A stretch of DNA of 21,462 nucleotides from assembly GCA_937876095.1 (NCBI GenBank), contig CALFIE010000078.1, positions 1-21,462 of the forward strand. The letters run 5' to 3'. The notes under the pieces are model-generated. The model was given only the letters and a program-made list of their open reading frames with translations. It was not told where the DNA came from and made no database searches. The DNA is from an uncultured Flavobacteriales bacterium. GTDB taxonomy: Bacteria; Bacteroidota; Bacteroidia; Flavobacteriales; Weeksellaceae. The position numbers and the translations under genes were made by a program. The stretch's first letter is position 1, and each line of letters starts with the position of its first letter. Positions 14,161 to 21,060 of the stretch are shown one piece after another.

Positions 14161-14448
14161 ATGAAAAACAAACAAAGAAGTATTGCAATCTATAGTGTTG
14201 CAACTTTATTGCTAAGCATTCCGCTGATTGCGATGCAATTTACCACAGAAGTTGATTGGTCTGCTTTTGATTTTTTAATCGCCGGAATTTTGCTCTTTTC
14301 CACCGCTTTTGCGATTGATTTTATTCTGAGAACCGTGAAATTGAGTGGTAAAAAATTTTTGTACATCGCCATCATCATCATTGTTCTGCTCTTGGTTTGG
14401 GCAGAATTGGCGGTAGGAATTTTCGGGACTCCTTTTGCTGGTAGTTGA
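14161..14448 (+). CDS. Small three-helix membrane protein
   Basis: The 95-residue product has three hydrophobic segments (about 6-25, 34-53 and 64-88) joined by short loops, including TTEVDWSAFD after the first helix. I do not know its function. I use ATG 14161 (MKNKQRSIAIYS). A TTG at 14116 in the same frame lies within the -7 element of the promoter and cannot be the start of a normal message. The gene directly precedes a membrane-anchored metallophosphoesterase, 16 bases away, so they are likely cotranscribed. Confidence 0.75.
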   Translation: MKNKQRSIAIYSVATLLLSIPLIAMQFTTEVDWSAFDFLIAGILLFSTAFAIDFILRTVKLSGKKFLYIAIIIIVLLLVWAELAVGIFGTPFAGS

Positions 14449-14464
14449 ATGCAAATTGTAAGTT

Positions 14465-15304
14465 ATGACAAGAAAAAAATTTCTAAAACGCACACTTCAA
14501 TTGCTTGCAATAGGTGCATTTCCTGCGCTTTATTCGTGGCAAATAGAACCTTTTTGGTTGGAATTTGTGCATAAGAAAATGCCCATCAAAAATCTTCCTA
14601 AACATTTGGAAGGAAAAATTCTAATGCAAATTTCTGATTTGCATGTAAGTAACCGATTCGATTGGCAATTCCTAATTAATTCTTTTGAAAAAGCGAAAAT
14701 CTATCAACCCGATTTTGTGGTTTATACAGGAGATTTTGTACAACACGGAAACGAAAATGAAAGAAAAGACCTGAAAAAAGTTTTGAATAAAGCTTTATTC
14801 GGAAAATTAGGAACAATTGGGATTCTCGGAAACCATGATTATGGAAAAAATTGGAAACAAAATGATGTTGCAGATGAAGTAGTGCAAATTGCAGAAAATG
14901 CAGGGATAAAAATGCTTTTGAACCAAGAAACAGAAATTTCTGGTTTGAATTTTATTGGCTTTGAAGATTTTTGGTCAACAAGATTTGCTCCACAAGATTT
15001 AATGAAAAATCATGATCCCGAAAAAGCAAACATCGTGCTCTGTCATAATCCTGATGTTTGTGATTTAAATCTTTGGAATGATTACAAAGGCTGGATTTTG
15101 AGCGGTCATACTCATGGTGGACAATGCAGAATTCCAGGTGTTGTAACGCCGTTACTACCTGTTAAAAATAAAAAATATATTTCTGGAGAATTTGATTTGC
15201 AAGATGGGAGAACATTGTACATCAATCGTGCGATTGGTCATTCATTTCAAGTACGATTTATGGTTCGTCCAGAAATTACGGTATTTACTTTAACACAATC
15301 TTAA
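14465..15304 (+). CDS. Membrane-anchored metallophosphoesterase (YaeI-like)
   Basis: This is a calcineurin-type metal-dependent phosphoesterase, of a kind that in other bacteria acts on phospholipid-derived or nucleotide substrates; the substrate here is not known. The 279-residue product has all core motifs: D58-x-H60 (SDLHVS), G89-D90 (YTGDF), G122-N123-H124-D125, H194 (CHNPD) and G214-H215-T-H217 (SGHTHGGQCRIP). The N terminus TRKKFLKRTL followed by a hydrophobic helix (11-25) nearly fits the Tat consensus but has Lys in place of the second Arg, so it could be a Tat-like or a plain membrane anchor facing the periplasm. The start is ATG 14465. Neighbours are all membrane proteins. Confidence 0.9.
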   Translation: MTRKKFLKRTLQLLAIGAFPALYSWQIEPFWLEFVHKKMPIKNLPKHLEGKILMQISDLHVSNRFDWQFLINSFEKAKIYQPDFVVYTGDFVQHGNENERKDLKKVLNKALFGKLGTIGILGNHDYGKNWKQNDVADEVVQIAENAGIKMLLNQETEISGLNFIGFEDFWSTRFAPQDLMKNHDPEKANIVLCHNPDVCDLNLWNDYKGWILSGHTHGGQCRIPGVVTPLLPVKNKKYISGEFDLQDGRTLYINRAIGHSFQVRFMVRPEITVFTLTQS

Positions 15305-15314
15305 ATTTAAAAAT

Positions 15315-15608
15315 ATGGAACTTTTCACTATCAAAAACATCGGAAAAACTTTTTTCTGGACTTCTTTCATTCTCGGAAATATTTGTCTTTTTGGACAGAT
15401 TATTACTAAAAATGACAATTTTGCTTTCGCAGGTTATTTACTTCTATTTTTTGCAGGAATTATCAATCTGCTTGTTGTATTTGGCTTGCTAATTTACGGT
15501 CTGTCTTACAAAGAACATTACAAAGATTCTTTGAATTCAATTCTCATTATGCTCATCAATATTCCAATTGCTGGTCTTTACGCTTGGATTGGGCTTTCAA
15601 TTATTTAA
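15315..15608 (+). CDS. Small three-helix membrane protein
   Basis: The 97-residue product has hydrophobic helices at about 12-29, 36-63 and 76-96, joined by short loops (ITKNDNF and YGLSYKEHYKD). I recognise no family. It begins 10 bases after the phosphoesterase stop and ends 13 bases before the Coq4-like gene, so it belongs to the same transcript. It could be a structural partner of one of the larger proteins, but nothing in the sequence shows this. Confidence 0.7.
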   Translation: MELFTIKNIGKTFFWTSFILGNICLFGQIITKNDNFAFAGYLLLFFAGIINLLVVFGLLIYGLSYKEHYKDSLNSILIMLINIPIAGLYAWIGLSII

Positions 15609-15621
15609 AAATTAGAAAACT

Positions 15622-16098
15622 ATGAAAAAAATCCGATTAAAATTTTTGCTTCTCGTGTATACTTTTGCTCAAAAATATTATAGGAAAATATTTAAAAGGA
15701 AAACAAAACAATGGAATTTTACTGAAGCTCAACTTTTGGAATTTGAGAAAGATTCTTTAGGAAAAAAATTAGGTGAGTTCTACAAAGAAAATGGCTTTAG
15801 AATGATTCCACAAATGGAACATCATGATGTACATCACTTAATAACCAATTATGGAACAAAAATGCAGGATGAAATAGCACTACAATTTTTGCTTTTAGGA
15901 AATGGGAAAAGGAGTGCTTATCTTTTTGGGGCAGTATTTTTAGGAACTATTGTATTTCCAGAATATTACCAAACTTATTTTCGAGCATATAAAAAAGGTA
16001 AAAGTATGATTGAATTCTACCATTGGGATTTTGAAAAAATTCTTCATCAAAATTTCGAAAATTTAAAACTTTTCATCTATAAGGAATCTATTTTTTAA
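15622..16098 (+). CDS. Coq4-like protein with intact metal-binding motif
   Basis: The 158-residue product contains EHHDVHHLITNYGTKMQDE, where H68-D69-x-x-H72, eleven residues and then E84 fit the HDxxH-x11-E zinc motif of COQ4. COQ4 organises ubiquinone synthesis in mitochondria and catalyses C1 decarboxylation/hydroxylation of the quinone ring. Upstream FEKDSLGKKLGEFYKENGF (41-59) and downstream EIALQFLLLGNGKRS also follow the COQ4 layout. Flavobacteriia normally use menaquinone, so a ubiquinone role is unlikely; the likely substrate is another membrane-embedded isoprenoid or lipid. The N-terminal region (3-28) is basic and partly hydrophobic and may bind the membrane. It is surrounded by membrane-protein genes. 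Confidence 0.8.
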   Translation: MKKIRLKFLLLVYTFAQKYYRKIFKRKTKQWNFTEAQLLEFEKDSLGKKLGEFYKENGFRMIPQMEHHDVHHLITNYGTKMQDEIALQFLLLGNGKRSAYLFGAVFLGTIVFPEYYQTYFRAYKKGKSMIEFYHWDFEKILHQNFENLKLFIYKESIF

Positions 16099-16142
16099 TC
16101 TATCATTTTCAAATAAATTAGTCATCATTTAATATCATTTTT

Positions 16143-17534
16143 ATGAAAAAATATCAATTTATCTTATTAACCACGGTACTTTTTGTGGTGCTGTTTTACG
16201 ACGAAAACTTAGGTCTCAATCTTGGGATTTTGGGCATTGCTTATGCCATTTTAACTTTGGTGAAAACACCTGAAAGATTTCGGACTAAAACATTTCTTGC
16301 TCTTTTTACAACTTCTGTCTTGTCGAGTGTTGCGTTTGCTTGGTACGCCGATTTTCCATCATTTTTGGCTGTGGTTTCATCACTATTTTTACTTGATTTC
16401 AAATCTAAAAACAAAGAACTGAAATCAATTTTTGTGGTGCCGATTTTTGCCGTCAATTTTGTGACTTTTTTGTGCAGATTTTTCAAATTCGATTTGTGGT
16501 TGCCGAAAAGAAATACTTCGGGAATGACACAGAAAATTATTTCTATGGTGCTCATTCCTGCGTTTTTACTTATTGTATTTTTCGCGATTTATTCGGCAGG
16601 AAGCGATCATTTTGCCAATCTTTTTTCTGATTATGAACTGGATTTGAACGTTTGGGAATTTATCGCACTTTCTTGCCTCGGATTTTTCATAGCGTTCAAT
16701 TACTGGAATTTTTGGATTCCGAAAACTTTTTATAAGCAAAATGTCTATCTGAAAAACGATTTTTTAAATGAAGATAAATTGGCAGAACCAAAATCTACCT
16801 ATTCTTTTTTAGATGTTGATGCAGAGCGAAATAGTGGTGTGATTTCTTTGGTGGCGCTCAATATTTTGTTGGTGTTTTTCATCTTCACCTTTAATTACGA
16901 ACAATTTATAGAAATTGCGAAAACGCCCAACCAACTTTCTGCGGAAACTCACGAACGTGTAAATGCTGTGATTTTGTCGATTGTGATGGCAATTGCGGTG
17001 ATAATGTTCTATTTCAAAGGGAATTTTAATTTTGATAAAAAAGCAAATTCTTTAAAAATTTTGGCAAAAATTTGGATTTTTTTGAATGCAGTTTTGGTGA
17101 TTTCAGCAATGGTAAAAAATGCGGAATATGTTATTGATTTAGGGTTAACATACAAAAGATTAGGCGTTTATGCGTTTTTGATTTTATCCATAATTGGATT
17201 GGTTTTTACGTTTATCAAAATTCAGAAGCAAAAAACCAATGCCTATCTTTTCAATCAAATGTTTTGGTATTTCTACGGAATTATTTTGGTGTGCAGTTTT
17301 GTGAATTGGGGTGGGATTATCATGTATCAAAATCTCAGAATTAAAAATTTTGATTTCGATTATGTATTTAATGAAGTTCATTATAATGAAAAAGCCATTT
17401 TGGAGTATGTAAGAAAAAATAAAGATGTTGCTTTGGAAGATGAGTTGAAGAGAAGAGTTAGTGAAAAGAAATCGGATTCTTTTTTATCTAAAATTTTGTT
17501 TTACGAAAGTATTCAGTTTAAAGAAGATAAGTAG
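16143..17534 (+). CDS. Large polytopic membrane protein, DUF4153/DUF4173-like
   Basis: The 463-residue product has about eleven hydrophobic helices over residues 5-400 and a soluble lysine/glutamate-rich C terminus of about 65 residues (from NFDFDYVFNEVHYNEKAILEYVRKN). Features such as AIYSAGSDHFANLF, ERVNAVILSIVMAIAVIMFYFKG and LGLTYKRLGVYAFLILSIIGL are what I expect of the DUF4153/DUF4173 group often next to small HTH regulators in Bacteroidota; the family choice between the two is uncertain. No function is established. It ends the module: the following gene is a lipoprotein with a separate promoter candidate. Confidence 0.78.
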   Translation: MKKYQFILLTTVLFVVLFYDENLGLNLGILGIAYAILTLVKTPERFRTKTFLALFTTSVLSSVAFAWYADFPSFLAVVSSLFLLDFKSKNKELKSIFVVPIFAVNFVTFLCRFFKFDLWLPKRNTSGMTQKIISMVLIPAFLLIVFFAIYSAGSDHFANLFSDYELDLNVWEFIALSCLGFFIAFNYWNFWIPKTFYKQNVYLKNDFLNEDKLAEPKSTYSFLDVDAERNSGVISLVALNILLVFFIFTFNYEQFIEIAKTPNQLSAETHERVNAVILSIVMAIAVIMFYFKGNFNFDKKANSLKILAKIWIFLNAVLVISAMVKNAEYVIDLGLTYKRLGVYAFLILSIIGLVFTFIKIQKQKTNAYLFNQMFWYFYGIILVCSFVNWGGIIMYQNLRIKNFDFDYVFNEVHYNEKAILEYVRKNKDVALEDELKRRVSEKKSDSFLSKILFYESIQFKEDK

Positions 17535-17574
17535 TTTTAATTGAAAAATGCCATTATGAAAACTGAAAAAACCT

Positions 17575-17582
17575 TACATTTG
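17575..17582 (+). promoter_or_regulatory. Candidate -7 element for the lipoprotein gene
   Basis: TACATTTG fits the Bacteroidota TAnnTTTG consensus exactly and lies 40 bases before the ATG at 17623, in a gap where a new transcript should begin. No convincing -33 element is seen. Confidence 0.35.
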
Positions 17583-17622
17583 GTATAGAATTAGTTTTAA
17601 TAATATTTAAAATTCATAACAA

Positions 17623-18135
17623 ATGAAAAATCTATTTTTATCAGCAATTGCAGTGGTTTCTGTAGCAAGTTGCGGAACTGTACAAAGTATAGTACAGAGT
17701 ACCATTCCTTATAATACCAATGTTTTAGTTTCTTCGGGAGTACCAGGAAATCAAGAAATTTCGAGCACTTCACAAGCGACTAATTTTGCACAATATATAG
17801 GTGCGGGAAATAATATGGTGAAAGATATCCGAATTTCACAGGCAAAAGCAGTAGCAATTTCTACGAGTTCGTCACAAGATTTGGGTGTTTTCAAATCCAT
17901 AAAAGTGTATGTTTCTGCAAATAACACATCTGAAATTTTGGTGGCGCAGAGAAATGATATCGGGAATAATATTGGGAATACCCTGAATTTGGATCCTGAT
18001 ACTTCTAAAGTTTTAGATGATGTTATGAAAAGTGGTGCTGTGAAAGCGCGAGTTGCTTATGTGCTGAAAAACACCGCAACCAATGACCTGAATTTGAATA
18101 TCAGTCTGCGATTTTCGAGTGTTCCTGCTCAATAA
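17623..18135 (+). CDS. Putative lipoprotein of unknown function
   Basis: The 170-residue product has a short signal, MKNLFLSAIAVVSVASCGT, with lipobox cysteine C17 in VASC. The mature protein is rich in Ser, Asn, Thr and Val, with regular strand-like segments (DLGVFKSIKVYVSANNTSEILVAQR and LNLNISLRFSS), suggesting a beta-sandwich exposed outside the inner membrane. I do not recognise a named family. It stands alone between the DUF4153-like gene and a bidirectional terminator shared with the converging prolyl isomerase gene. Confidence 0.75.
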   Translation: MKNLFLSAIAVVSVASCGTVQSIVQSTIPYNTNVLVSSGVPGNQEISSTSQATNFAQYIGAGNNMVKDIRISQAKAVAISTSSSQDLGVFKSIKVYVSANNTSEILVAQRNDIGNNIGNTLNLDPDTSKVLDDVMKSGAVKARVAYVLKNTATNDLNLNISLRFSSVPAQ

Positions 18136-18148
18136 TAAATCTTTAAAA

Positions 18149-18184
18149 TAAAAAGAGAAGCAAATTTTGCTTCTCTTTTTTTTA
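18149..18184. terminator. Bidirectional intrinsic terminator
   Basis: A near-perfect stem, AGAGAAGCAAA paired with TTTGCTTCTCT around one T, is flanked by A-runs on the left and eight or more T's on the right. It therefore works for both converging genes: the lipoprotein (plus) and the prolyl isomerase (minus). Confidence 0.9.
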
Positions 18185-18200
18185 TACAAAAATTTTGAAA

Positions 18201-19001
18201 TTATTTTGTTGCTTTTGGAGCCACTGCTTTTGCAGGTGTTTTAGTAGCAGGAGCCGCTTCTGTTTTTGGTAATTCTGGAGCTTTGAAATCAAGCAATTCC
18301 ACATCGAAAACCAATACAGAACCTGGTGGAACATCTTTACCAGCGCCACGATCACCGTAAGCTAAATCAGCTGGAAAATAGAATTTATATTTTCCACCTT
18401 TGGTCATCAGTTGAATACCTTCTGTCCAACCTTTGATTACTTGGTTTAGTGGAAATTCTGCAGGTTCATTATTTCTATTAGATGTAGAATCGAAAACCGT
18501 TCCGTTGGTTAATTTACCGGTATACAATACTTTTACAATATCGGTAGCTTTTGGGTGTGTTTTTCCGTCGCCTTCTTTTATTACTTCATATTGCATTCCA
18601 CTTGCAGTGGTTTTTACACTTGGATTTAATTTGTTTTTAGCCAAAAATTCTGTACCTGCTTTTTTATTGGCTTCTGATTCCGCCTTATCTTGAGCTGCTT
18701 TTTTCTCGTTCATTTTCTGTCCGAAAGTCTGCATAAAGGAGTTCATTTCTTCTGCAGGAAGCAATTTTTTTGCACCAGTTAATTCCTCTTTCATAGCTCT
18801 TGCAAGCAAGTCTACATCTACATTTAGTCCTTGAGATTTCAGGTTATTGGCAATGTTCATACCAATATAGTAAGATGCTTTTTGGTCATCGGTAAAATTA
18901 GAAGTGGTTTCCACTTTGGTAGTTGCAGCAGCTGCGGTTGTGTTCTGCGCAAACATAAAACTCCCAACAAAAAACGGAAGTGTAAATAAAGTCTTTTTCA
19001 T
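18201..19001 (-). CDS. FKBP-type peptidyl-prolyl cis-trans isomerase, secreted (Mip/FkpA-like)
   Basis: This is a periplasmic folding helper that isomerises X-Pro peptide bonds. The 266-residue product has a signal peptide (1-18, ending SFMFAQ), a helical FKBP_N dimerisation domain (about 37-125, with DQKASYYIGMNIANNLKSQG), and an FKBP catalytic domain (about 130-240) showing GDGKTHPKATDIVKVLYTGKL, VFDST, FPLNQVIKGWTEGIQLM, GGKYKFYFPADLAYGDRG and GSVLVFDVELLD. Aromatic and acidic pocket residues are in place. A tail of 25 residues rich in Pro, Ala, Lys and Thr follows. The ATG at 19001 (minus) follows a TAATTTTG -7 candidate. It lies downstream of dtd on the same strand. Confidence 0.93.
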   Translation of the reverse strand: MKKTLFTLPFFVGSFMFAQNTTAAAATTKVETTSNFTDDQKASYYIGMNIANNLKSQGLNVDVDLLARAMKEELTGAKKLLPAEEMNSFMQTFGQKMNEKKAAQDKAESEANKKAGTEFLAKNKLNPSVKTTASGMQYEVIKEGDGKTHPKATDIVKVLYTGKLTNGTVFDSTSNRNNEPAEFPLNQVIKGWTEGIQLMTKGGKYKFYFPADLAYGDRGAGKDVPPGSVLVFDVELLDFKAPELPKTEAAPATKTPAKAVAPKATK

Positions 19002-19023
19002 TATTTATTTAAATTTTAGGGTT

Positions 19024-19031
19024 CAAAATTA
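19024..19031 (-). promoter_or_regulatory. Candidate -7 element for the FKBP gene
   Basis: On the minus strand this reads TAATTTTG, an exact TAnnTTTG match, 22 bases before the FKBP start codon, in the gap after dtd. No -33 TTTG is evident. Confidence 0.4.
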
Positions 19032-19058
19032 TTAAAAAAAATCTGAATTAAGAAGGTT

Positions 19059-19508
19059 TTAATTTTTGGTTTTAGAATCCATCACAATGGTTACAGGTCC
19101 ATCATTGATTAAGGTTATTTTCATATCTGCACCGAAAATTCCTGAAGCAATTTTTAAGCCAGATTTAGCAATTTCGTTTTTGAAATAATCAAATAGTGGA
19201 ATTGCAACGGTTGGTTTTGCTGCTTTTATAAAAGAAGAGCGGTTTCCTTTTTTGTAATCTGCAATCAATGTGAACTGACTGATACATAATATTTCACCAG
19301 AAATATCCAGAATAGAAAGATTGAGTTTGCCTTCGTTATCACCAAAAATCCTTAGGTTAAGAATTTTCTGTATCAACCAATCAGCATCTGATTTTTGATC
19401 TTCTTCGTCTATACCTATAAGTAATAGCAATCCTTGCGAAATTTCGCCAACTATTTCACCTTTTACTTTTACCGAAGCTTCAGAAACTCTTTGTATAACG
19501 ACTTTCAT
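19059..19508 (-). CDS. dtd: D-aminoacyl-tRNA deacylase
   Basis: Dtd removes D-amino acids (and mischarged glycine) from tRNAs in the cytoplasm. The 149-residue product shows the two active-site signatures: SQFTL (with LCISQFTLIADYKKGNRSSF) and the C-terminal Gly-cisPro motif in NDGPVTIVMD. The N terminus MKVVIQRVSEASVKV and GLLLLIGI match the family, and the length is normal. One variation is GNRSSF where many homologues have GNRPSF. It lies 18 bases after the Rieske-like lipoprotein gene on the same strand, so the two may be cotranscribed. Confidence 0.96.
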   Translation of the reverse strand: MKVVIQRVSEASVKVKGEIVGEISQGLLLLIGIDEEDQKSDADWLIQKILNLRIFGDNEGKLNLSILDISGEILCISQFTLIADYKKGNRSSFIKAAKPTVAIPLFDYFKNEIAKSGLKIASGIFGADMKITLINDGPVTIVMDSKTKN

Positions 19509-19526
19509 TTTTAATAATGATTTTCA

Positions 19527-19979
19527 TTAATTATAGATACTTATAACGTTGGTTGCTGCATCATAAGAATATGGATAGGTTTTTGGTGCAATCTGCGCTA
19601 CAGAAGTTGGTTGTCCAGTTAATAAAATCCATTCTGCTTGATCTTTTGGGCAAACTATTTTGATGTCATTTACTACTTGCAATGTGGTGTTGCTTTCTGG
19701 GCAAATATGTGGAGCATTGCGATCATAAATTTTGAAACCGCTAGAAGTTTTTACTATAATTAGACCTTTGGTTCCAGAATTTTGTTCATTTACATAAATC
19801 CAACCACCTATAGTTTGAAGGTTATAATAGGCAGGTAAATTCAGATTCAGAACTACATTTACAGAAACATTGGGGAAACAACTTACAGTTTCTTCACGAT
19901 TTCCACACGATTGAAAAAGCATTAAAATACTGGAAATCAGAGTGATTGATAAAAAAATCTGTCGAATACACTTTTTCAT
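19527..19979 (-). CDS. Rieske-like lipoprotein with degenerate cluster motif
   Basis: The 150-residue product has a lipoprotein signal (MKKCIRQIFLSITLISSILMLFQSC, lipobox FQSC) and a small domain resembling Flavobacteriia lipoproteins with a Rieske fold: VVLNLNLPAYYNLQTIGGWIYVNEQNSGTKGLIIVK, then YDRNAPHICPESNTTLQVVNDIKIVCPKDQAEWILLTGQPT. A true Rieske centre has CxH and CxxH; here only H-I-C-P and C-P-K-D remain, so a 2Fe-2S cluster is unlikely. The function is unknown, perhaps structural or in cell-envelope maintenance. It starts at ATG 19979 (minus), divergent from greA with 94 bases between. Confidence 0.7.
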   Translation of the reverse strand: MKKCIRQIFLSITLISSILMLFQSCGNREETVSCFPNVSVNVVLNLNLPAYYNLQTIGGWIYVNEQNSGTKGLIIVKTSSGFKIYDRNAPHICPESNTTLQVVNDIKIVCPKDQAEWILLTGQPTSVAQIAPKTYPYSYDAATNVISIYN

Positions 19980-19993
19980 TCAAAATAAATTTA

Positions 19994-20001
19994 TATATTT
20001 G
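19994..20001 (+). promoter_or_regulatory. Candidate -7 element for greA
   Basis: TATATTTG is an exact TAnnTTTG match 73 bases before the greA start. The -33 region has only T-rich sequence. Transcription would start near 20008, upstream of a hairpin at 20029-20044. Confidence 0.45.
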
Positions 20002-20028
20002 TACAACGAAACACGAACCAAAACATTG

Positions 20029-20055
20029 TCCGACAAATGTCGGATTATTTTTTTA
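20029..20055 (+). promoter_or_regulatory. Terminator-like hairpin in the greA leader
   Basis: TCCGAC (20029-20034) pairs with GTCGGA (20039-20044) around an AAAT loop, and TTATTTTTTT follows. It lies between the greA promoter candidate and the greA start at 20074, and the neighbouring gene on the other side is divergent, so it is not a 3' end of a known gene. It could be an attenuator or the end of a short leader RNA. Confidence 0.55.
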
Positions 20056-20073
20056 TACTAAAAGTAAAGACCC

Positions 20074-20550
20074 ATGATAAAGAGCAATTATGTGACCAAA
20101 GATGGTTTAGAAAAAATGAAAACCGAATTGGAACTATTGGAAACCATAGAAAGACCAAAGATTACACAACAGATTGCGGAAGCAAGAGATAAAGGTGATT
20201 TGTCTGAAAATGCAGAATACGATGCCGCCAAAGAAGCACAAGGTATGCTAGAAATGCGTATTTCTAAACTAAAAGATACGGTTGCCAATTCTAAGGTAAT
20301 AGACGAGAGTTTGCTAGATACTTCTAAAGTTTCTATACTTACAACAGTAAGATTAAAAAATAATTTGACCAAAGCTGAGCAAAAATTCACCTTGGTACCA
20401 GATAATGAAAGTGATTTGAAATCAGGTAGAATTTCTGTAAACACACCTATTGCAAAAGGACTTTTAGGGAAATTAGTGGGTGAAACGGCAGAAATCGTTT
20501 TGCCAAACGGAAATAAATTGTCTTTTGAAGTTTTGGAAATCTCATTGTAA
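20074..20550 (+). CDS. greA: Transcription elongation factor GreA
   Basis: GreA enters the secondary channel of RNA polymerase and stimulates cleavage of backtracked RNA. The 158-residue product has the N-terminal coiled coil (about 8-75) with the acidic tip GDLSENAEYDAAKEAQ (D42 and E45 being the key acidic residues) and the C-terminal FKBP-like domain ending LPNGNKLSFEVLEISL. Length is normal. The ATG at 20074 (MIKSNYVTKDGLEKMK) agrees with the family's N terminus. A hairpin with a T-run sits in the leader. The HIT-family gene follows after 75 bases. Confidence 0.96.
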   Translation: MIKSNYVTKDGLEKMKTELELLETIERPKITQQIAEARDKGDLSENAEYDAAKEAQGMLEMRISKLKDTVANSKVIDESLLDTSKVSILTTVRLKNNLTKAEQKFTLVPDNESDLKSGRISVNTPIAKGLLGKLVGETAEIVLPNGNKLSFEVLEISL

Positions 20551-20625
20551 AGATTTTCAATCTTATCAGGAAAGTAATTTAATATCTCTATATCAAAATT
20601 TTACTATTAATATATAGTTAATAAA

Positions 20626-21012
20626 ATGGATTCAATTTTCACAAAAATCATACATGGTGAAATACCTTGTTATAAAATTGCTGAAGATGATCAGCATTTA
20701 GCTTTTTTAGATGCGTTGCCTTTAGCAAAAGGACATACACTTGTTATTCCTAAAAAAGAAGTAGATTTGATTTTTGATTTAGAATCAGAAGAATTTAAAA
20801 ATTTGTGGGGATTTGCACAAAAAGTGGCTAAGAAAATTGGCGCAAAAATTCCTTGCAAAAGAGTAGGAGTTGCCGTGATTGGATTAGAAGTTCCACACGC
20901 ACACATTCATCTAGTTCCAATAAATGGAATTTCAGACCTGAATTTCGGAAACGAGCGATTGAAATTGTCACCAGAAGAGTACCAAGAGATACAAAATATT
21001 ATTATTAATTAA
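20626..21012 (+). CDS. HIT-family nucleotide hydrolase/transferase
   Basis: Histidine-triad proteins hydrolyse nucleoside phosphoramidates or related dinucleotides in the cytoplasm. The 128-residue product contains IFTKIIHGEIPCYKIAEDD at the N terminus, PLAKGHTLVIPKKEV, and the catalytic triad H91-A-H93-I-H95-L-V in VPHAHIHLVPI. Length fits the HINT/Hit branch. It is cotranscribed or adjacent with greA, a common arrangement as far as I recall in Flavobacteriia. A terminator follows. It is the last gene of the native genome in this window. Confidence 0.93.
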   Translation: MDSIFTKIIHGEIPCYKIAEDDQHLAFLDALPLAKGHTLVIPKKEVDLIFDLESEEFKNLWGFAQKVAKKIGAKIPCKRVGVAVIGLEVPHAHIHLVPINGISDLNFGNERLKLSPEEYQEIQNIIIN

Positions 21013-21023
21013 AAAAAATGCAT

Positions 21024-21060
21024 CACCAAAATCAGCTTTAATTTTTGTTGGTGTTTTTTT
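21024..21060 (+). terminator. Intrinsic terminator after the HIT gene, at the chimera joint
   Basis: CACCAA (21024-21029) pairs with TTGGTG (21048-21053), extended inwards by A-T pairs past a bulged G, and seven T's follow (21054-21060). The right half of the stem and the T-run double as the reading frame of the cas2 fragment on the other strand, so the joint lies here. Confidence 0.6.

Noticed and set aside
20547..20565. AAGATT-TTC-AATCTT hairpin after greA as a terminator
   Set aside because: No T-run follows (ATCAGGAAAG), so it is not a credible intrinsic terminator.
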